From CAZYLZ01 sp964648335 (GTDB lineage: Bacteria > Patescibacteriota > Minisyncoccia > Phycocordibacterales > UBA2100), in assembly GCA_964648335.1 (NCBI GenBank), contig CAZYLZ010000005.1, positions 6,569-70,568 on the forward strand: a DNA stretch of 64,000 nucleotides, given 5' to 3'. The translations under genes were made by a program, and so were the position numbers. Positions 33,869 through 41,866 of the stretch are shown here, piece after piece (position 1 is the first letter of the stretch; every line of letters begins with the position of its first letter). The notes under the pieces are model-generated. The model worked only from the letters and a program-made list of their open reading frames with translations, was not told where the DNA came from and did no database searches.

Positions 33869-34363
33869 CTAAACAAGGCGATGGTGCAGCCAAAGATCTT
33901 TCTCGTCGTCTACCCTCTCTCGCAACAGAGGCGGTGAAGCGTCTGGTGCGAGTTTGTACAGCCGGTCATCGTTGACGAACGAAATTTCGAATGGCCGCAT
34001 ATCGATGCCGCGAATAGTATCGAGGCTCAGGTACAACTCGTGCTCTTTGCTCAGGTACTTGTAGACAACCGTAAGTCCCAGCGCGTTTGCATGCAGATTA
34101 CGCTTGAGTTTTGTCCCTACGTGGGACAGAAGCGCTACGCCAAAGCCGTATATGATAGGCTCGCGCAGCACGTCGACAGTGGTCTGCATGCTCGAGATAG
34201 TACTCGATGGATAGTCGGCAAGCGGGCAGAACGACGCAATGATAGTCTTGTCGCGTACAATCTCTTCGACGATACGGCACTGGTGCATGCCGCCGCTATA
34301 GTATGCGCAGTTCGGGCATTCGCCACAGTGGCTTACGAGTCCGAGTACTTTAGGGGCTGCCAT
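33869..34363 (-). CDS. Cys-rich hypothetical protein, 164 aa
   Basis: An AAGGAGA ribosome site precedes ATG 34363. The N-terminal 50 residues carry cysteines in HCGECPNCAYY, HQC and FCPLADYP, which could bind zinc or an iron-sulfur cluster. The rest has a hydrophobic stretch (IIYGFGVALLSHVG) and mixed strands ending LWLHHRLV. No family is recognised. It is a monocistronic unit. Confidence 0.78.
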   Translation of the reverse strand: MAAPKVLGLVSHCGECPNCAYYSGGMHQCRIVEEIVRDKTIIASFCPLADYPSSTISSMQTTVDVLREPIIYGFGVALLSHVGTKLKRNLHANALGLTVVYKYLSKEHELYLSLDTIRGIDMRPFEISFVNDDRLYKLAPDASPPLLRERVDDEKDLWLHHRLV

Positions 34364-34490
34364 GGTGTCTCCTTGAGTTCGTTCGGGTGCGGATACTGAG
34401 CAATCATACTGGGGCGCACGGTAGCCTACTCGGCACGCACAGTCAATCGAACGGATTCATGTAGATCATCGTTGGTCAGAATTGGAATTA

Positions 34491-34519
34491 TTGACAACTT
34501 CAATTTTATGATGTAATAT
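34491..34519 (+). promoter_or_regulatory. promoter of the 34551-34904 gene
   Basis: TTGACA (34491-34496) and TAATAT (34514-34519) are 17 bp apart. Confidence 0.85.
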
Positions 34520-34550
34520 TCGTCCGGTAATAAACCGGAGGAGAGTTACG

Positions 34551-34904
34551 ATGCCGACAATTCCCAACCCAAAGATCTTCGTACAGCCCTTCCTCGAGCT
34601 CACGCTCGCAGGCACCGCGAGCAAGAGTCTGAGTAGCGAGGGCGTCATGTTCATCGATGTCGGTGGAAGGATCGACGACTTCATCACCGACAAAAACGAG
34701 CCCACTGAACTGCTCGTTCGTTTGTGCAAGAGGATTGCCAAAGCAGGTGCGGTAGTAACCAGCTTCCAGCGGTACGCAGGAAGCGGCGGCGCTAGCCACA
34801 TGCTGCGCGGGGATGCCCTCTTCGCTCGGATGGCCACTATCGATCAACCGCCCAAAGAGACGCTTGCGTACGAATATCGCGTGCCCGTCTATCGCGGCCC
34901 CTAA
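34551..34904 (+). CDS. hypothetical protein, 117 aa
   Basis: A GGAGGAG ribosome site precedes ATG 34551. The protein begins MPTIPNPKIFVQPFLELTLA and contains a compact domain with VMFIDVGGRIDDFITDKNE, then a helix LLVRLCKRIAKAGAVVTSF and a Gly-rich loop. No family is recognised. It is a monocistronic unit with promoter, ribosome site and terminator. Confidence 0.8.
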   Translation: MPTIPNPKIFVQPFLELTLAGTASKSLSSEGVMFIDVGGRIDDFITDKNEPTELLVRLCKRIAKAGAVVTSFQRYAGSGGASHMLRGDALFARMATIDQPPKETLAYEYRVPVYRGP

Positions 34905-34905
34905 G

Positions 34906-34945
34906 CCCACCAGCGGAAAATCCGCTTCGGTGGGTTTTCTGTTTT
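34906..34945 (+). terminator. intrinsic terminator (recurring type)
   Basis: CCCACC (34906-34911) and GGTGGG (34929-34934) with inner GCGG/CCGC arms are followed by TTTTCTGTTTTC. It is nearly the same as the 32841-32876 terminator. Confidence 0.88.
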
Positions 34946-34954
34946 CTTGTATAC

Positions 34955-34982
34955 AAAAAACCGCGAAGGATATCCTTCGCGG
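34955..34982 (-). terminator. intrinsic terminator of the M29 aminopeptidase gene
   Basis: A perfect palindrome CCGCGAAGGAT/ATCCTTCGCGG (34961-34982) is followed on the minus strand by TTTTTTG. Confidence 0.9.
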
Positions 34983-35000
34983 CGTACTAGTTTTACGAGT

Positions 35001-36245
35001 TTATGCGAACTCGCCGACCCAGTGACCCATCCGCATAAGCGCCACCGTATCGCCACCTTGCGTTCGGGCATCGACGCTTACGAGCGAGTCCGAGATCATC
35101 ACATCGGTGTGTGTTGCCGACTGATTGAGCCCGGCTTCTTCAAGATCCTTGGCACTCAGATTCCAACCATTCTCGAGCCCCATCGAGTAGCCCGAGCCAG
35201 TTGCGATATGACATGCCGCATTCTCGTCGTAGAGCGTGTTCTTAAAGATCGTATTTTCTTGCGCCACTGGCGAATCCATACCCACTAGCGCTACCTCGCC
35301 CAAGAAGCTCGCACCAGCATCTTTGGCGATGTGTGCCTGGTACGCCGCTTCGTTAGAATGCGCCGTCGCCTCGACAACCTTGCCATCGCGAAACTCCAGG
35401 GCGAGACCCTCGACGAGGACGCCCGCAAGCAAAAGTGGCTTCGTGATGCGCACAAATCCGTTAGCCGTACGGCGGTCCGGAGTCGTGAACACTTCGTAAC
35501 TCGGGACGTTGGCAGTAAACGGGATGCCGTGCGCCGTGTCCTTGGTGCCTCCGAGCCACCGCGAAAGCGATGACAGGCCCACACGCAGATTGGTGTCGGG
35601 TCCTGTAAAGTGCAACTCGCGTATCTGCAGGTAATTCAGCATTCGTCTGCGTTCGTGCAGCTTTGCATCGAGCTTCTCCCACGCGTCGATACAATCTTCC
35701 CTATCGCTCATGGTCATCCGAAAGACTGCTTGCCAGAGTGTCTGGTACGCGGTGTCTTCAGACAAACTTGGATACACCTTGGCCGCCCATTTTGGGCTCG
35801 GTGGGCACGCCAGACACCACGCGACTTTGCCCTTGTTGATTCCTTCTTTATAGAAGCGTTCGCTCCATCTTCTCTGCGCCGCCTGGTGCTCTCCCGACAA
35901 GATCGCCATGTCCTCGAAGAGGTCCGGCTCTGGATTGGTCATGAGCCCCAGCATGCATCCATGGCTGTCGACGATGTGCTCGCTTCGCTGGCGATCGTAG
36001 AGCTGGAAAAAGAAACGATCCTCGGGATCGGCAAAATCTAGTTGAGCGCGTTTTACTCGCGGATGCGAGTACGCGAGATGCACGTGACGTGCGCCGCGTC
36101 GGTATGCGTGCTCGACGGCACGGAGCGCAAGCTCTTCTGCGCAGCCCGCTTCGAACGAGATCTGCACGAACTGTCCTTTTTGGACGTTCATGCCACGCTG
36201 TACCAACAGCTGGGCAAAGCGGTCGAGATTCTGGTTAAACGTCAT
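35001..36245 (-). CDS. M29-family aminopeptidase, 414 aa
   Basis: This metallo-aminopeptidase (AmpS/aminopeptidase T family) trims N-terminal residues from peptides. Visible family segments are PSYEVFTTPDRRTANGFVRI, with the conserved Glu and thr-Pro-Asp, LGEVALVGMDSPVA, TLYDENAACHIATGSGY (Glu and His ligands) and a late THTDVMISD, where His and Asp bind metal. ATG 36245 is chosen for its AAAGGAGAG ribosome site; the longer ORF overlaps the promoter. It likely supplies amino acids in an organism with few biosynthetic genes in this window. Confidence 0.92.
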   Translation of the reverse strand: MTFNQNLDRFAQLLVQRGMNVQKGQFVQISFEAGCAEELALRAVEHAYRRGARHVHLAYSHPRVKRAQLDFADPEDRFFFQLYDRQRSEHIVDSHGCMLGLMTNPEPDLFEDMAILSGEHQAAQRRWSERFYKEGINKGKVAWCLACPPSPKWAAKVYPSLSEDTAYQTLWQAVFRMTMSDREDCIDAWEKLDAKLHERRRMLNYLQIRELHFTGPDTNLRVGLSSLSRWLGGTKDTAHGIPFTANVPSYEVFTTPDRRTANGFVRITKPLLLAGVLVEGLALEFRDGKVVEATAHSNEAAYQAHIAKDAGASFLGEVALVGMDSPVAQENTIFKNTLYDENAACHIATGSGYSMGLENGWNLSAKDLEEAGLNQSATHTDVMISDSLVSVDARTQGGDTVALMRMGHWVGEFA

Positions 36246-36282
36246 CGATACTCTCCTTTTCTGGATCTCAGTACTGTGATGT

Positions 36283-36311
36283 GTAATACCACGAATTATA
36301 ATTGTTATCAA
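36283..36311 (-). promoter_or_regulatory. promoter of the M29 aminopeptidase gene
   Basis: TTGATA (36306-36311) and TATTAC (36283-36288) are 17 bp apart on the minus strand. Confidence 0.7.
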
Positions 36312-36447
36312 GACTTATCAAATAGTTGCGGGCTTTCGTCATATAGCGCTAAGGAGGCCTCCCTCGCGTACCGGGACGACTGTAATACTCCAGGATATCG
36401 ATCGGCTTACTAGCGGAATTACACACCTAGCACACGAGTCATAACGT

Positions 36448-36927
36448 ATGAAAAAGCTTGTCTCTTCGGCGCTTTCCAGCGCTGTATTTCTTGCCACTGT
36501 GGTGATGGTCACCCCGCAAATGGCACTGGCCCGCGGCGGACTCCCAACCATCGGTGGCGGAAATCCCGTCGACTGCGCTACCACTATTCGAAACGTAGGC
36601 CTCACCTCAGGCGGCAGTAGGGCAAAAGACCAGATTGGTCTAGGTCCAGATACGATGCATGTCTTTGTCGAGTTCATGTGGCGCCCCTGCACGAGCCCTT
36701 GGGAACAGATGACCGTCACCGTTACCGATCATGAGACAGGGGTGACACAGCCCGTTGCAAACGGATCGTGGACATATCCTGTCGGTTACGATGTCAAATG
36801 GTCTGCACATACATCTAACGCACTGTTCACTCACCAGTACGACGTCGTCATTCGCACTACCAACGCAACCACGGGCGCGCTCGTGCAAGAATGGAAAGGT
36901 TCGGTCGTCACGAACAACAAACTCTGA
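36448..36927 (+). CDS. secreted protein with signal peptide, 159 aa
   Basis: A classic signal peptide is present: MKKLVSSALSSAVFLATVVM then a hydrophobic core to about residue 28 ending ALA. The mature part has two Cys (VDCATT, WRPCTSP), which may form a disulfide, and beta-strand repeats (VTVTDHETGV, YDVVIRTTNATTG) that suggest an Ig-like sandwich. No family is recognised. A perfect terminator follows. No ribosome site is visible. Confidence 0.82.
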   Translation: MKKLVSSALSSAVFLATVVMVTPQMALARGGLPTIGGGNPVDCATTIRNVGLTSGGSRAKDQIGLGPDTMHVFVEFMWRPCTSPWEQMTVTVTDHETGVTQPVANGSWTYPVGYDVKWSAHTSNALFTHQYDVVIRTTNATTGALVQEWKGSVVTNNKL

Positions 36928-36942
36928 TACCGATTGTCTTCT

Positions 36943-36979
36943 AAACACAATCCGCCTCTATGGGCGGATTGTGTTTTGA
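36943..36979 (+). terminator. intrinsic terminator
   Basis: AAACACAATCCGCC (36943-36956) pairs perfectly with GGCGGATTGTGTTT (36963-36976). Its T tail runs into the next -35 box. Confidence 0.88.
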
Positions 36980-37003
36980 CATACGTCGCGTTTGCAATAC
37001 CAT
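36976..37003 (+). promoter_or_regulatory. promoter of the 37036-37371 gene
   Basis: TTGACA (36976-36981) and TACCAT (36998-37003) are 16 bp apart, with the -35 inside the previous terminator's tail. Confidence 0.75.
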
Positions 37004-37035
37004 GGCACCAGAACCAGCTGTACAAGGAGAAAATC

Positions 37036-37371
37036 GTGTCGAAAGAAACAATTTCCAATCTGGCAGAACGCTTCGTTCGATGGGCCAGGATCGAAACGAC
37101 TATATTTTTTGTGTCTCTTTCGCCCGAGGCACGCACCGCCCTCGATAAGCTCAAGCAACAGCCGGACGACTCCATCGAAACGGTGCTGCGCGAGGCGCTC
37201 CTCACGCACGAAGTCGTGCTAGGAGAGATCAGAAGCGGCGGCCGCATCCACACGAACCGTGATGGGTTACTTACCCGACTGCCCTTCGAACACCTCGATA
37301 CCGATCTCCCGCCGTCGTCGCCACCCAAGCGTCCGTCTCCGTTTCGCGTGATCAAAGGTAGCAAGCGATAA
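37036..37371 (+). CDS. ribbon-helix-helix-like small protein, 111 aa
   Basis: The start is GTG 37036, fixed by AGGAG at good spacing and by the promoter; the longer ORF begins before the promoter. The middle, TTIFFVSLSPEARTALDKLK followed by SIETVLREALLTH, has the strand-helix-helix layout of ribbon-helix-helix DNA-binding proteins. The C-terminus is Pro/Ser/Lys-rich. A DNA-binding or antitoxin role is possible. No toxin gene is adjacent. Confidence 0.7.
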   Translation: MSKETISNLAERFVRWARIETTIFFVSLSPEARTALDKLKQQPDDSIETVLREALLTHEVVLGEIRSGGRIHTNRDGLLTRLPFEHLDTDLPPSSPPKRPSPFRVIKGSKR

Positions 37372-37378
37372 CTATGCC

Positions 37379-37408
37379 CGCCCGACACTCGTCGGGCGGT
37401 TCTTTTTT
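37379..37408 (+). terminator. intrinsic terminator
   Basis: CGCCCGAC (37379-37386) pairs with GTCGGGCG (37391-37398), followed by GTTCTTTTTT. Confidence 0.9.
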
Positions 37409-37454
37409 GTGTTTGGTATGATTATAGTTTCCTATTACTTTTTAACTACTCTGT

Positions 37455-38000
37455 ATGAACAACCACTTACACGAAGGCGACCGCGTACCCGATGTCGTCT
37501 TTAAGACGCGCGTCCGCGATGAGTCTGTCGGAGGCGAAAACCCGTACCGCTGGCAAGACGTTTCTACAGCCGAGATCTTCACTAGCAAGAAGATTGTCGT
37601 ATTTAGCCTCCCAGGAGCATTCACCCCCACCTGCTCGAGCACCCATGCGCCAGGGTACGAAGAAATGTACGATGCTCTAATCAAGGCTGGTGCCGACGAG
37701 GTGTACTGTCTGTCGGTCAACGATGCATTCGTAATGAAGCAATGGGCAGACAAGCTCGGCATAACGAAGGTAAAGATGCTCCCCGACGGCAACGCTTCGT
37801 TTACGCGCGGTATGGGCATGCTGGTCAAGAAAGAAGACCTCGGCTTTGGAGACCGCAGCTGGCGCTACTCGATGTACGTCGTCGACGGCGTTATACAAAA
37901 GATGTTCGTAGAGGAGGGCTTTGCCGACAACCATCCTACCGATCCGTTTGAGGTTTCCGACGCGACCACCATGCACACGTATCTGAAGACCCTCGCGTAA
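37455..38000 (+). CDS. peroxiredoxin (Prx5 type), 181 aa
   Basis: This thiol peroxidase reduces peroxides. The active-site motif PGAFTPTCSSTH has the peroxidatic Cys at residue 60, with the conserved Thr. DGNASFTRGMGM and FGDRSWRYSMYV match the Prx5 (AhpC/hybrid Prx5) group. The partner reductant is not encoded nearby. The start has a -10-like TAACTA six bases upstream and no ribosome site. Confidence 0.94.
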   Translation: MNNHLHEGDRVPDVVFKTRVRDESVGGENPYRWQDVSTAEIFTSKKIVVFSLPGAFTPTCSSTHAPGYEEMYDALIKAGADEVYCLSVNDAFVMKQWADKLGITKVKMLPDGNASFTRGMGMLVKKEDLGFGDRSWRYSMYVVDGVIQKMFVEEGFADNHPTDPFEVSDATTMHTYLKTLA

Positions 38001-38021
38001 GGACGCGGTACCGACGCAAAA

Positions 38022-38048
38022 GAAAAAGCCGCCCCCATCGGAGCGGCT
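38022..38048 (-). terminator. intrinsic terminator
   Basis: AGCCGC (38027-38032) pairs with GCGGCT (38043-38048), followed on the minus strand by TTTTTCTTTT. Confidence 0.8.
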
Positions 38049-38051
38049 ATG

Positions 38052-38669
38052 CTAGTGATTGTACTGATCGATCCTAATCACATGTGAGAGGTCGGCTGGC
38101 GAGTTGCTCGAAAGCTCGAGGAGCTCAGCATTGCCGAAGTGGAACTTGGTGAGCATATCGATCCACGGTAGACCGTAGTACGCAGCATAGAGCATCTTGC
38201 CGAGGTCGCCATGGGTCAACAGAAGTACCGAACCTGTTGGGTGTCGCGCCTGTACGTCCTTGAGCGCCCCTTCCGCACGGCTCAGAAGTGCGGGGAATGT
38301 CTCGGCGCCAGGGGGCGACAAGAAGTACGTTATCGTGTCGGTTTTCACAATGTCTGGAGCGCAGAGTTTCTCGATGTCGGCTATCGGCTTTCCAGTCATC
38401 GACCCGAAGTCGCGCTCGACGAGTGACGGCATGATAATCGGTGCTCGCCATCCGTTCATGAAGCAGATCACCTTTGCCGTATCGCCTGCACGGCGCAATG
38501 GCGAGGTGTACACTGCATCGAATACGAGACCCGCGTGACGGATGCCGTCGGCAAGCTCTCCTCCCTGTCGCCGCCCCAGCTCGGTTAGCGGCCCGTCTCG
38601 TCGTCCATTGAGGATTCCTTTGGCGTTGTCCTCGTTCTGCCCGTGTCGTGCGACGTAGATTTTTAACAT
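38052..38669 (-). CDS. histidine phosphatase family protein, 205 aa
   Basis: The protein is of the phosphoglycerate-mutase type and likely a broad phosphatase. The RHGQNEDN motif at residues 8-15 (catalytic His), the TSPLRRAGDTA segment, Glu in VERDFG, and a second catalytic His in LLTHGDLG are all present. ATG 38669 is chosen for its AGGAGG ribosome site. It has its own TTGACC-17-TACGGT promoter and terminator. Confidence 0.92.
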   Translation of the reverse strand: MLKIYVARHGQNEDNAKGILNGRRDGPLTELGRRQGGELADGIRHAGLVFDAVYTSPLRRAGDTAKVICFMNGWRAPIIMPSLVERDFGSMTGKPIADIEKLCAPDIVKTDTITYFLSPPGAETFPALLSRAEGALKDVQARHPTGSVLLLTHGDLGKMLYAAYYGLPWIDMLTKFHFGNAELLELSSNSPADLSHVIRIDQYNH

Positions 38670-38692
38670 GGTGTCCTCCTTTTTCCACGACA

Positions 38693-38721
38693 ACCGTAGC
38701 GCATATTTTGCAGGCGGTCAA
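38693..38721 (-). promoter_or_regulatory. promoter of the histidine phosphatase gene
   Basis: TTGACC (38716-38721) and TACGGT (38693-38698) are 17 bp apart on the minus strand. Confidence 0.7.
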
Positions 38722-38778
38722 AAAAGACTTGGTATATGTGCATAACGAGTATTTGTCTCGATACGGTAGAATGCACGA

Positions 38779-40197
38779 GTGCAAATGAATCTCGAGCCGC
38801 GGACCCGCACTGCTCTCCTCTCCACCGGAGGTCTCTTTCTTATGGTAATCGTTGGATTGGGCAGCTATTCGTTGGGATATAGCAAAGGTTCAGCTTCGCT
38901 AACTGCGGTACCCGCGATCGCAGGCCTCTTTAACACCGATTCCACCGGAGAGATGTCGTCGCTTCTCGACGATCCCGGCACCAAGGTCGACTTTGGCGAC
39001 TTTTGGAAGACATGGAACATTCTCGACAAAAACTTCACCCCATCGTCTACTACAACCAAGGCGACAAGCACATCGCAGGCACGGGTAGCAGGCGCTATTG
39101 CCGGCCTTGTCCAATCGTACGAAGACCCGTACACGGTATTCATACCCAAGAAGAACGCTGCCGTATTCAAAGAGCAGGTCAACGGCGAGTTCGAGGGTAT
39201 CGGTGCCGCATTGGTAAGCGACAAAGGCGAGACGATCGTTGCTGCACTTCTTCCCGACAGCCCCGCAAAAAAAGCCGGTCTTGTCGTGGGTGACCGGATA
39301 CTTGCGGTTGACGGTATTCCTACCTTGAATCAGGATCTCAATAGCATTATTCCGCATATTCGCGGGGCAAAAGGAACAGTAGTAGCGCTTACCATCATGC
39401 GACCAAAGGCAAAAAAGGAGACGGTAATCGAGGTTACGCGCGGCACTGTCGTCATTCCTACCACAGCGACCCGTGTCATCTCTGCTGCCAAAGACGTACT
39501 AGCTGCAGCGGTCGCCAAGGCAAAGCTCTCGGCCGCGGGCCTCTCGGGCAGTGATAAGGCCGCAGCAGAAGCGGCTGCAGAGCAGGTTGCCAAGCAGAAA
39601 TTCTTTGTGCTTCAGCTTGCGACGTTTGCGAAGTCGTCTACCGACGCCTTCATAGCCGATCTCCACAAATTTGCGCTTTCCGATACTAAATACCTCGTCA
39701 TCGATTTGCGCAACAACCCCGGCGGCTACATGGATGTCGCTGTCGATCTCGCAAGCTACTTCCTCCCGAAGGACGCCCTCGTGGTGTCAGAGCGCACCGG
39801 AGCAACCGGCAATACCACCGAGTACCGGAGCCGCGGCTACGACGCCTTGGGCGCAATGGGAACATCATCACGGCGCATCGTAGTCTTGGTAAATCGTAAC
39901 AGCGCATCGGCCTCAGAGATTCTTGCTGGCGCCCTGCAAGACCACGGCATCGCGAAGGTCGTCGGTGAGACCTCGTTTGGCAAAGGGTCGGTGCAGACCC
40001 TGATTGACATCGGCGATGTCGGGAGCCTCAAGATCACGATAGCGCGCTGGTACACACCGAGTGGCAAGAACATCTCCCACACGGGCATCAGCCCCGACGT
40101 AGCGGTGGATGCAAAGGATCCCAAGTATGCAAGCTCAACAGACGCCTTCATGGATGCGGCCGTAGCAACACTGCTCGATGACGCGCTCTGGAAATGA
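38779..40197 (+). CDS. ctpA: S41-family C-terminal processing protease, 472 aa
   Basis: This periplasmic protease cleaves C-termini of envelope proteins. A membrane anchor (residues 12-32) precedes an N-terminal cap, a PDZ domain (DSPAKKAGLVVGDRILAVDG) and the S41 catalytic domain with VIDLRNNPGG, the catalytic Ser in NSASASEILAGAL and Lys in FGKGSVQ. An Ala/Lys-rich insert of about 55 residues sits between PDZ and catalytic domains, which is unusual. GTG 38779 lies exactly 6 bases after TAGAAT, supporting a leaderless GTG start over ATG 38785. Confidence 0.94.
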   Translation: MQMNLEPRTRTALLSTGGLFLMVIVGLGSYSLGYSKGSASLTAVPAIAGLFNTDSTGEMSSLLDDPGTKVDFGDFWKTWNILDKNFTPSSTTTKATSTSQARVAGAIAGLVQSYEDPYTVFIPKKNAAVFKEQVNGEFEGIGAALVSDKGETIVAALLPDSPAKKAGLVVGDRILAVDGIPTLNQDLNSIIPHIRGAKGTVVALTIMRPKAKKETVIEVTRGTVVIPTTATRVISAAKDVLAAAVAKAKLSAAGLSGSDKAAAEAAAEQVAKQKFFVLQLATFAKSSTDAFIADLHKFALSDTKYLVIDLRNNPGGYMDVAVDLASYFLPKDALVVSERTGATGNTTEYRSRGYDALGAMGTSSRRIVVLVNRNSASASEILAGALQDHGIAKVVGETSFGKGSVQTLIDIGDVGSLKITIARWYTPSGKNISHTGISPDVAVDAKDPKYASSTDAFMDAAVATLLDDALWK

Positions 40198-41079
40198 TCA
40201 GCGCTTTTTTAGCGTATTCTCGAGCTCTGCCAAATACTCCTTAAGCGAGCAGAGCGAGTAGCCGGGTAAAAGCGTCGAAACGGTAAGAACCTTCAACTCC
40301 CTCGGTGTTGCTGCATCGCTGCCATTGGGCGAAAAACGCATCGATATGGATCCGCGGTACATGGTGGGTCCTACGATAGCGCTTGGCATGAGATGCGGCA
40401 GCTTCTGCATAGCGATAGCGGCCTGCATCACGAGCGCTCGCACGTGCATGACGCTCTGGAGGTCTCGGTCGTGCACACCGGGCGCATCGTCAGCATCTTT
40501 AAGCTTCTCATACTCTTCGTGACGATACTTCCCGCCTAAAAACGTGTATGCGATGCTCGACGGTTCAACACGCGCTATAAACGAATCGAGCTGCGCTGCG
40601 TAATCTTGTACGAACTCGGTTCGGTTGATCTCTAATATATGACTCGGATCGGCATGCACCGCTAAAGCCAATTGTTTTTTCGTTCCCTTTTCCTTGCCGA
40701 CGAAGACCGATCCGATGCAGTCGAAGAAGTCACGCGAGACTATGTCGGCATCCACAATCTCGGATATGACATACGTGCTCGGCCCTGCAGAGAGCTGGTC
40801 GTCATGGGTAAAGCCGCTGCGGAGGTAGTAATCGAGATTGTGTATGTCTGGGCCATAGCGAAACTGATCCTTCTCTGCCTGCGTGGCAGTCGCCTCGTTA
40901 ACCAGCGTAAGCCGTATCGGCTCTCGTGCGGCTTCGAGTCCGGCTTCGCAGCGCAAAGTCGCTTCGTGCAAAACCTGCTCGAGTGGATCCTTGGTACATG
41001 ACGCTACTATCTCGGAAAGGAGTACCACCGCGCCTATTCGCAACACGTCGCGGCGACTCGGTCTTAATATCTCGTTCAT
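40198..41079 (-). CDS. putative Tat-type lipoprotein, 293 aa
   Basis: The N-terminus MNEILRPSRRDVLRIGAVVL then LSEIVASC combines a twin-arginine motif (SRRDVLRIG) with a lipobox (VASC), so a lipid-anchored exported protein is likely. The body contains DCIGSVFVGKEKG, then AVHADPSHILEIN and IAYTFLGGKY, loosely like CheD-type deamidases, but the match is weak. ATG 41079 follows TATACT by 7 bases, supporting this start. It is convergent with ctpA. Its substrate is unknown. Confidence 0.7.
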   Translation of the reverse strand: MNEILRPSRRDVLRIGAVVLLSEIVASCTKDPLEQVLHEATLRCEAGLEAAREPIRLTLVNEATATQAEKDQFRYGPDIHNLDYYLRSGFTHDDQLSAGPSTYVISEIVDADIVSRDFFDCIGSVFVGKEKGTKKQLALAVHADPSHILEINRTEFVQDYAAQLDSFIARVEPSSIAYTFLGGKYRHEEYEKLKDADDAPGVHDRDLQSVMHVRALVMQAAIAMQKLPHLMPSAIVGPTMYRGSISMRFSPNGSDAATPRELKVLTVSTLLPGYSLCSLKEYLAELENTLKKR

Positions 41080-41129
41080 AAGCATTAGTATAGCGCTTGA
41101 ACAGACGAGCCAGTGCCGATGCACGAATA

Positions 41130-41158
41130 TGGACATGAGCGCAGAGTTGTCGTATTAT
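41130..41158 (+). promoter_or_regulatory. promoter of the HD-domain gene
   Basis: TGGACA (41130-41135) and TATTAT (41153-41158) are 17 bp apart. Confidence 0.7.
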
Positions 41159-41179
41159 GCTAGTGGAAAGGAGGCCCCT

Positions 41180-41833
41180 ATGCATACGACAGAAGACCTC
41201 GAACGCGCGTTCGAGCGGGCTTGCGCCGAAGTCAGTATACGCGACAAGGACCTGCGCGTAATCAAATCGCTTTTGGCACCGCTGCGTGACAAGAACGAAG
41301 TGACGCACGAGCACTACAAGCATTCGCTTCGCGTTGCGCTCGTGGCGCGAGCCATTGCTCGTCACACGCATAACGAAGAGAAACCGCTTCTCTTCGCTGG
41401 CGCATTGCACGACATAGGCAAAGCGCTCACACCGATCGAAGTCCTGGGAAAGACCGGTGCTTGGACACGTGCAGACCAAGCGATCATCCAAGCGCATGTA
41501 CGCGACAGCTACCGGCTACTTGCGGGCAGGTTCGACTTTACTGCCGAAATCATCCTGTGGCATCACCGCTTTCAGGAGCACGGATACCCTGCCCGCCTGC
41601 CGAGGCCACTCAAGGCCTACTCGGCGTCGACCAAGGTCCTGATCACCGAATACGGTCGCATACTTGCGATGGCCGACGTCTACGATGCCCTGCACCGCCC
41701 CAATAGCAAATTCAAAGAAGGCGCGGGACTCACGGGTGCAGAGGTGAAGGCAAAGATGTTCGCCTTCAATCCCGACAAGACCAAGCTCGTACAATCCCTG
41801 TACGATGCCGGCATCTTCTCGGAAACCGCATAA
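41180..41833 (+). CDS. HD-GYP-like HD-domain phosphohydrolase, 217 aa
   Basis: A single HD domain with H (HYKHSLRVA), HD (GALHDIGKAL), a second His pair (LWHHRFQEHGYP, close to the HD-GYP HHE...GYP) and Asp (MADVYDAL) is present, so a metal-dependent phosphohydrolase is likely. A cyclic-di-nucleotide substrate is possible but no cyclase is visible. ATG 41180 has AAAGGAGG upstream. The longer ORF is a frame extension across the promoter. Confidence 0.88.
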   Translation: MHTTEDLERAFERACAEVSIRDKDLRVIKSLLAPLRDKNEVTHEHYKHSLRVALVARAIARHTHNEEKPLLFAGALHDIGKALTPIEVLGKTGAWTRADQAIIQAHVRDSYRLLAGRFDFTAEIILWHHRFQEHGYPARLPRPLKAYSASTKVLITEYGRILAMADVYDALHRPNSKFKEGAGLTGAEVKAKMFAFNPDKTKLVQSLYDAGIFSETA

Positions 41834-41837
41834 GAAT

Positions 41838-41862
41838 AACCCCGCGACGATGTCGCGGGGTT
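41838..41862. terminator. bidirectional terminator
   Basis: AACCCCGCGAC (41838-41848) pairs with GTCGCGGGGTT (41852-41862). It has T runs in both directions and separates convergent genes. Confidence 0.9.
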
Positions 41863-41866
41863 TTAG

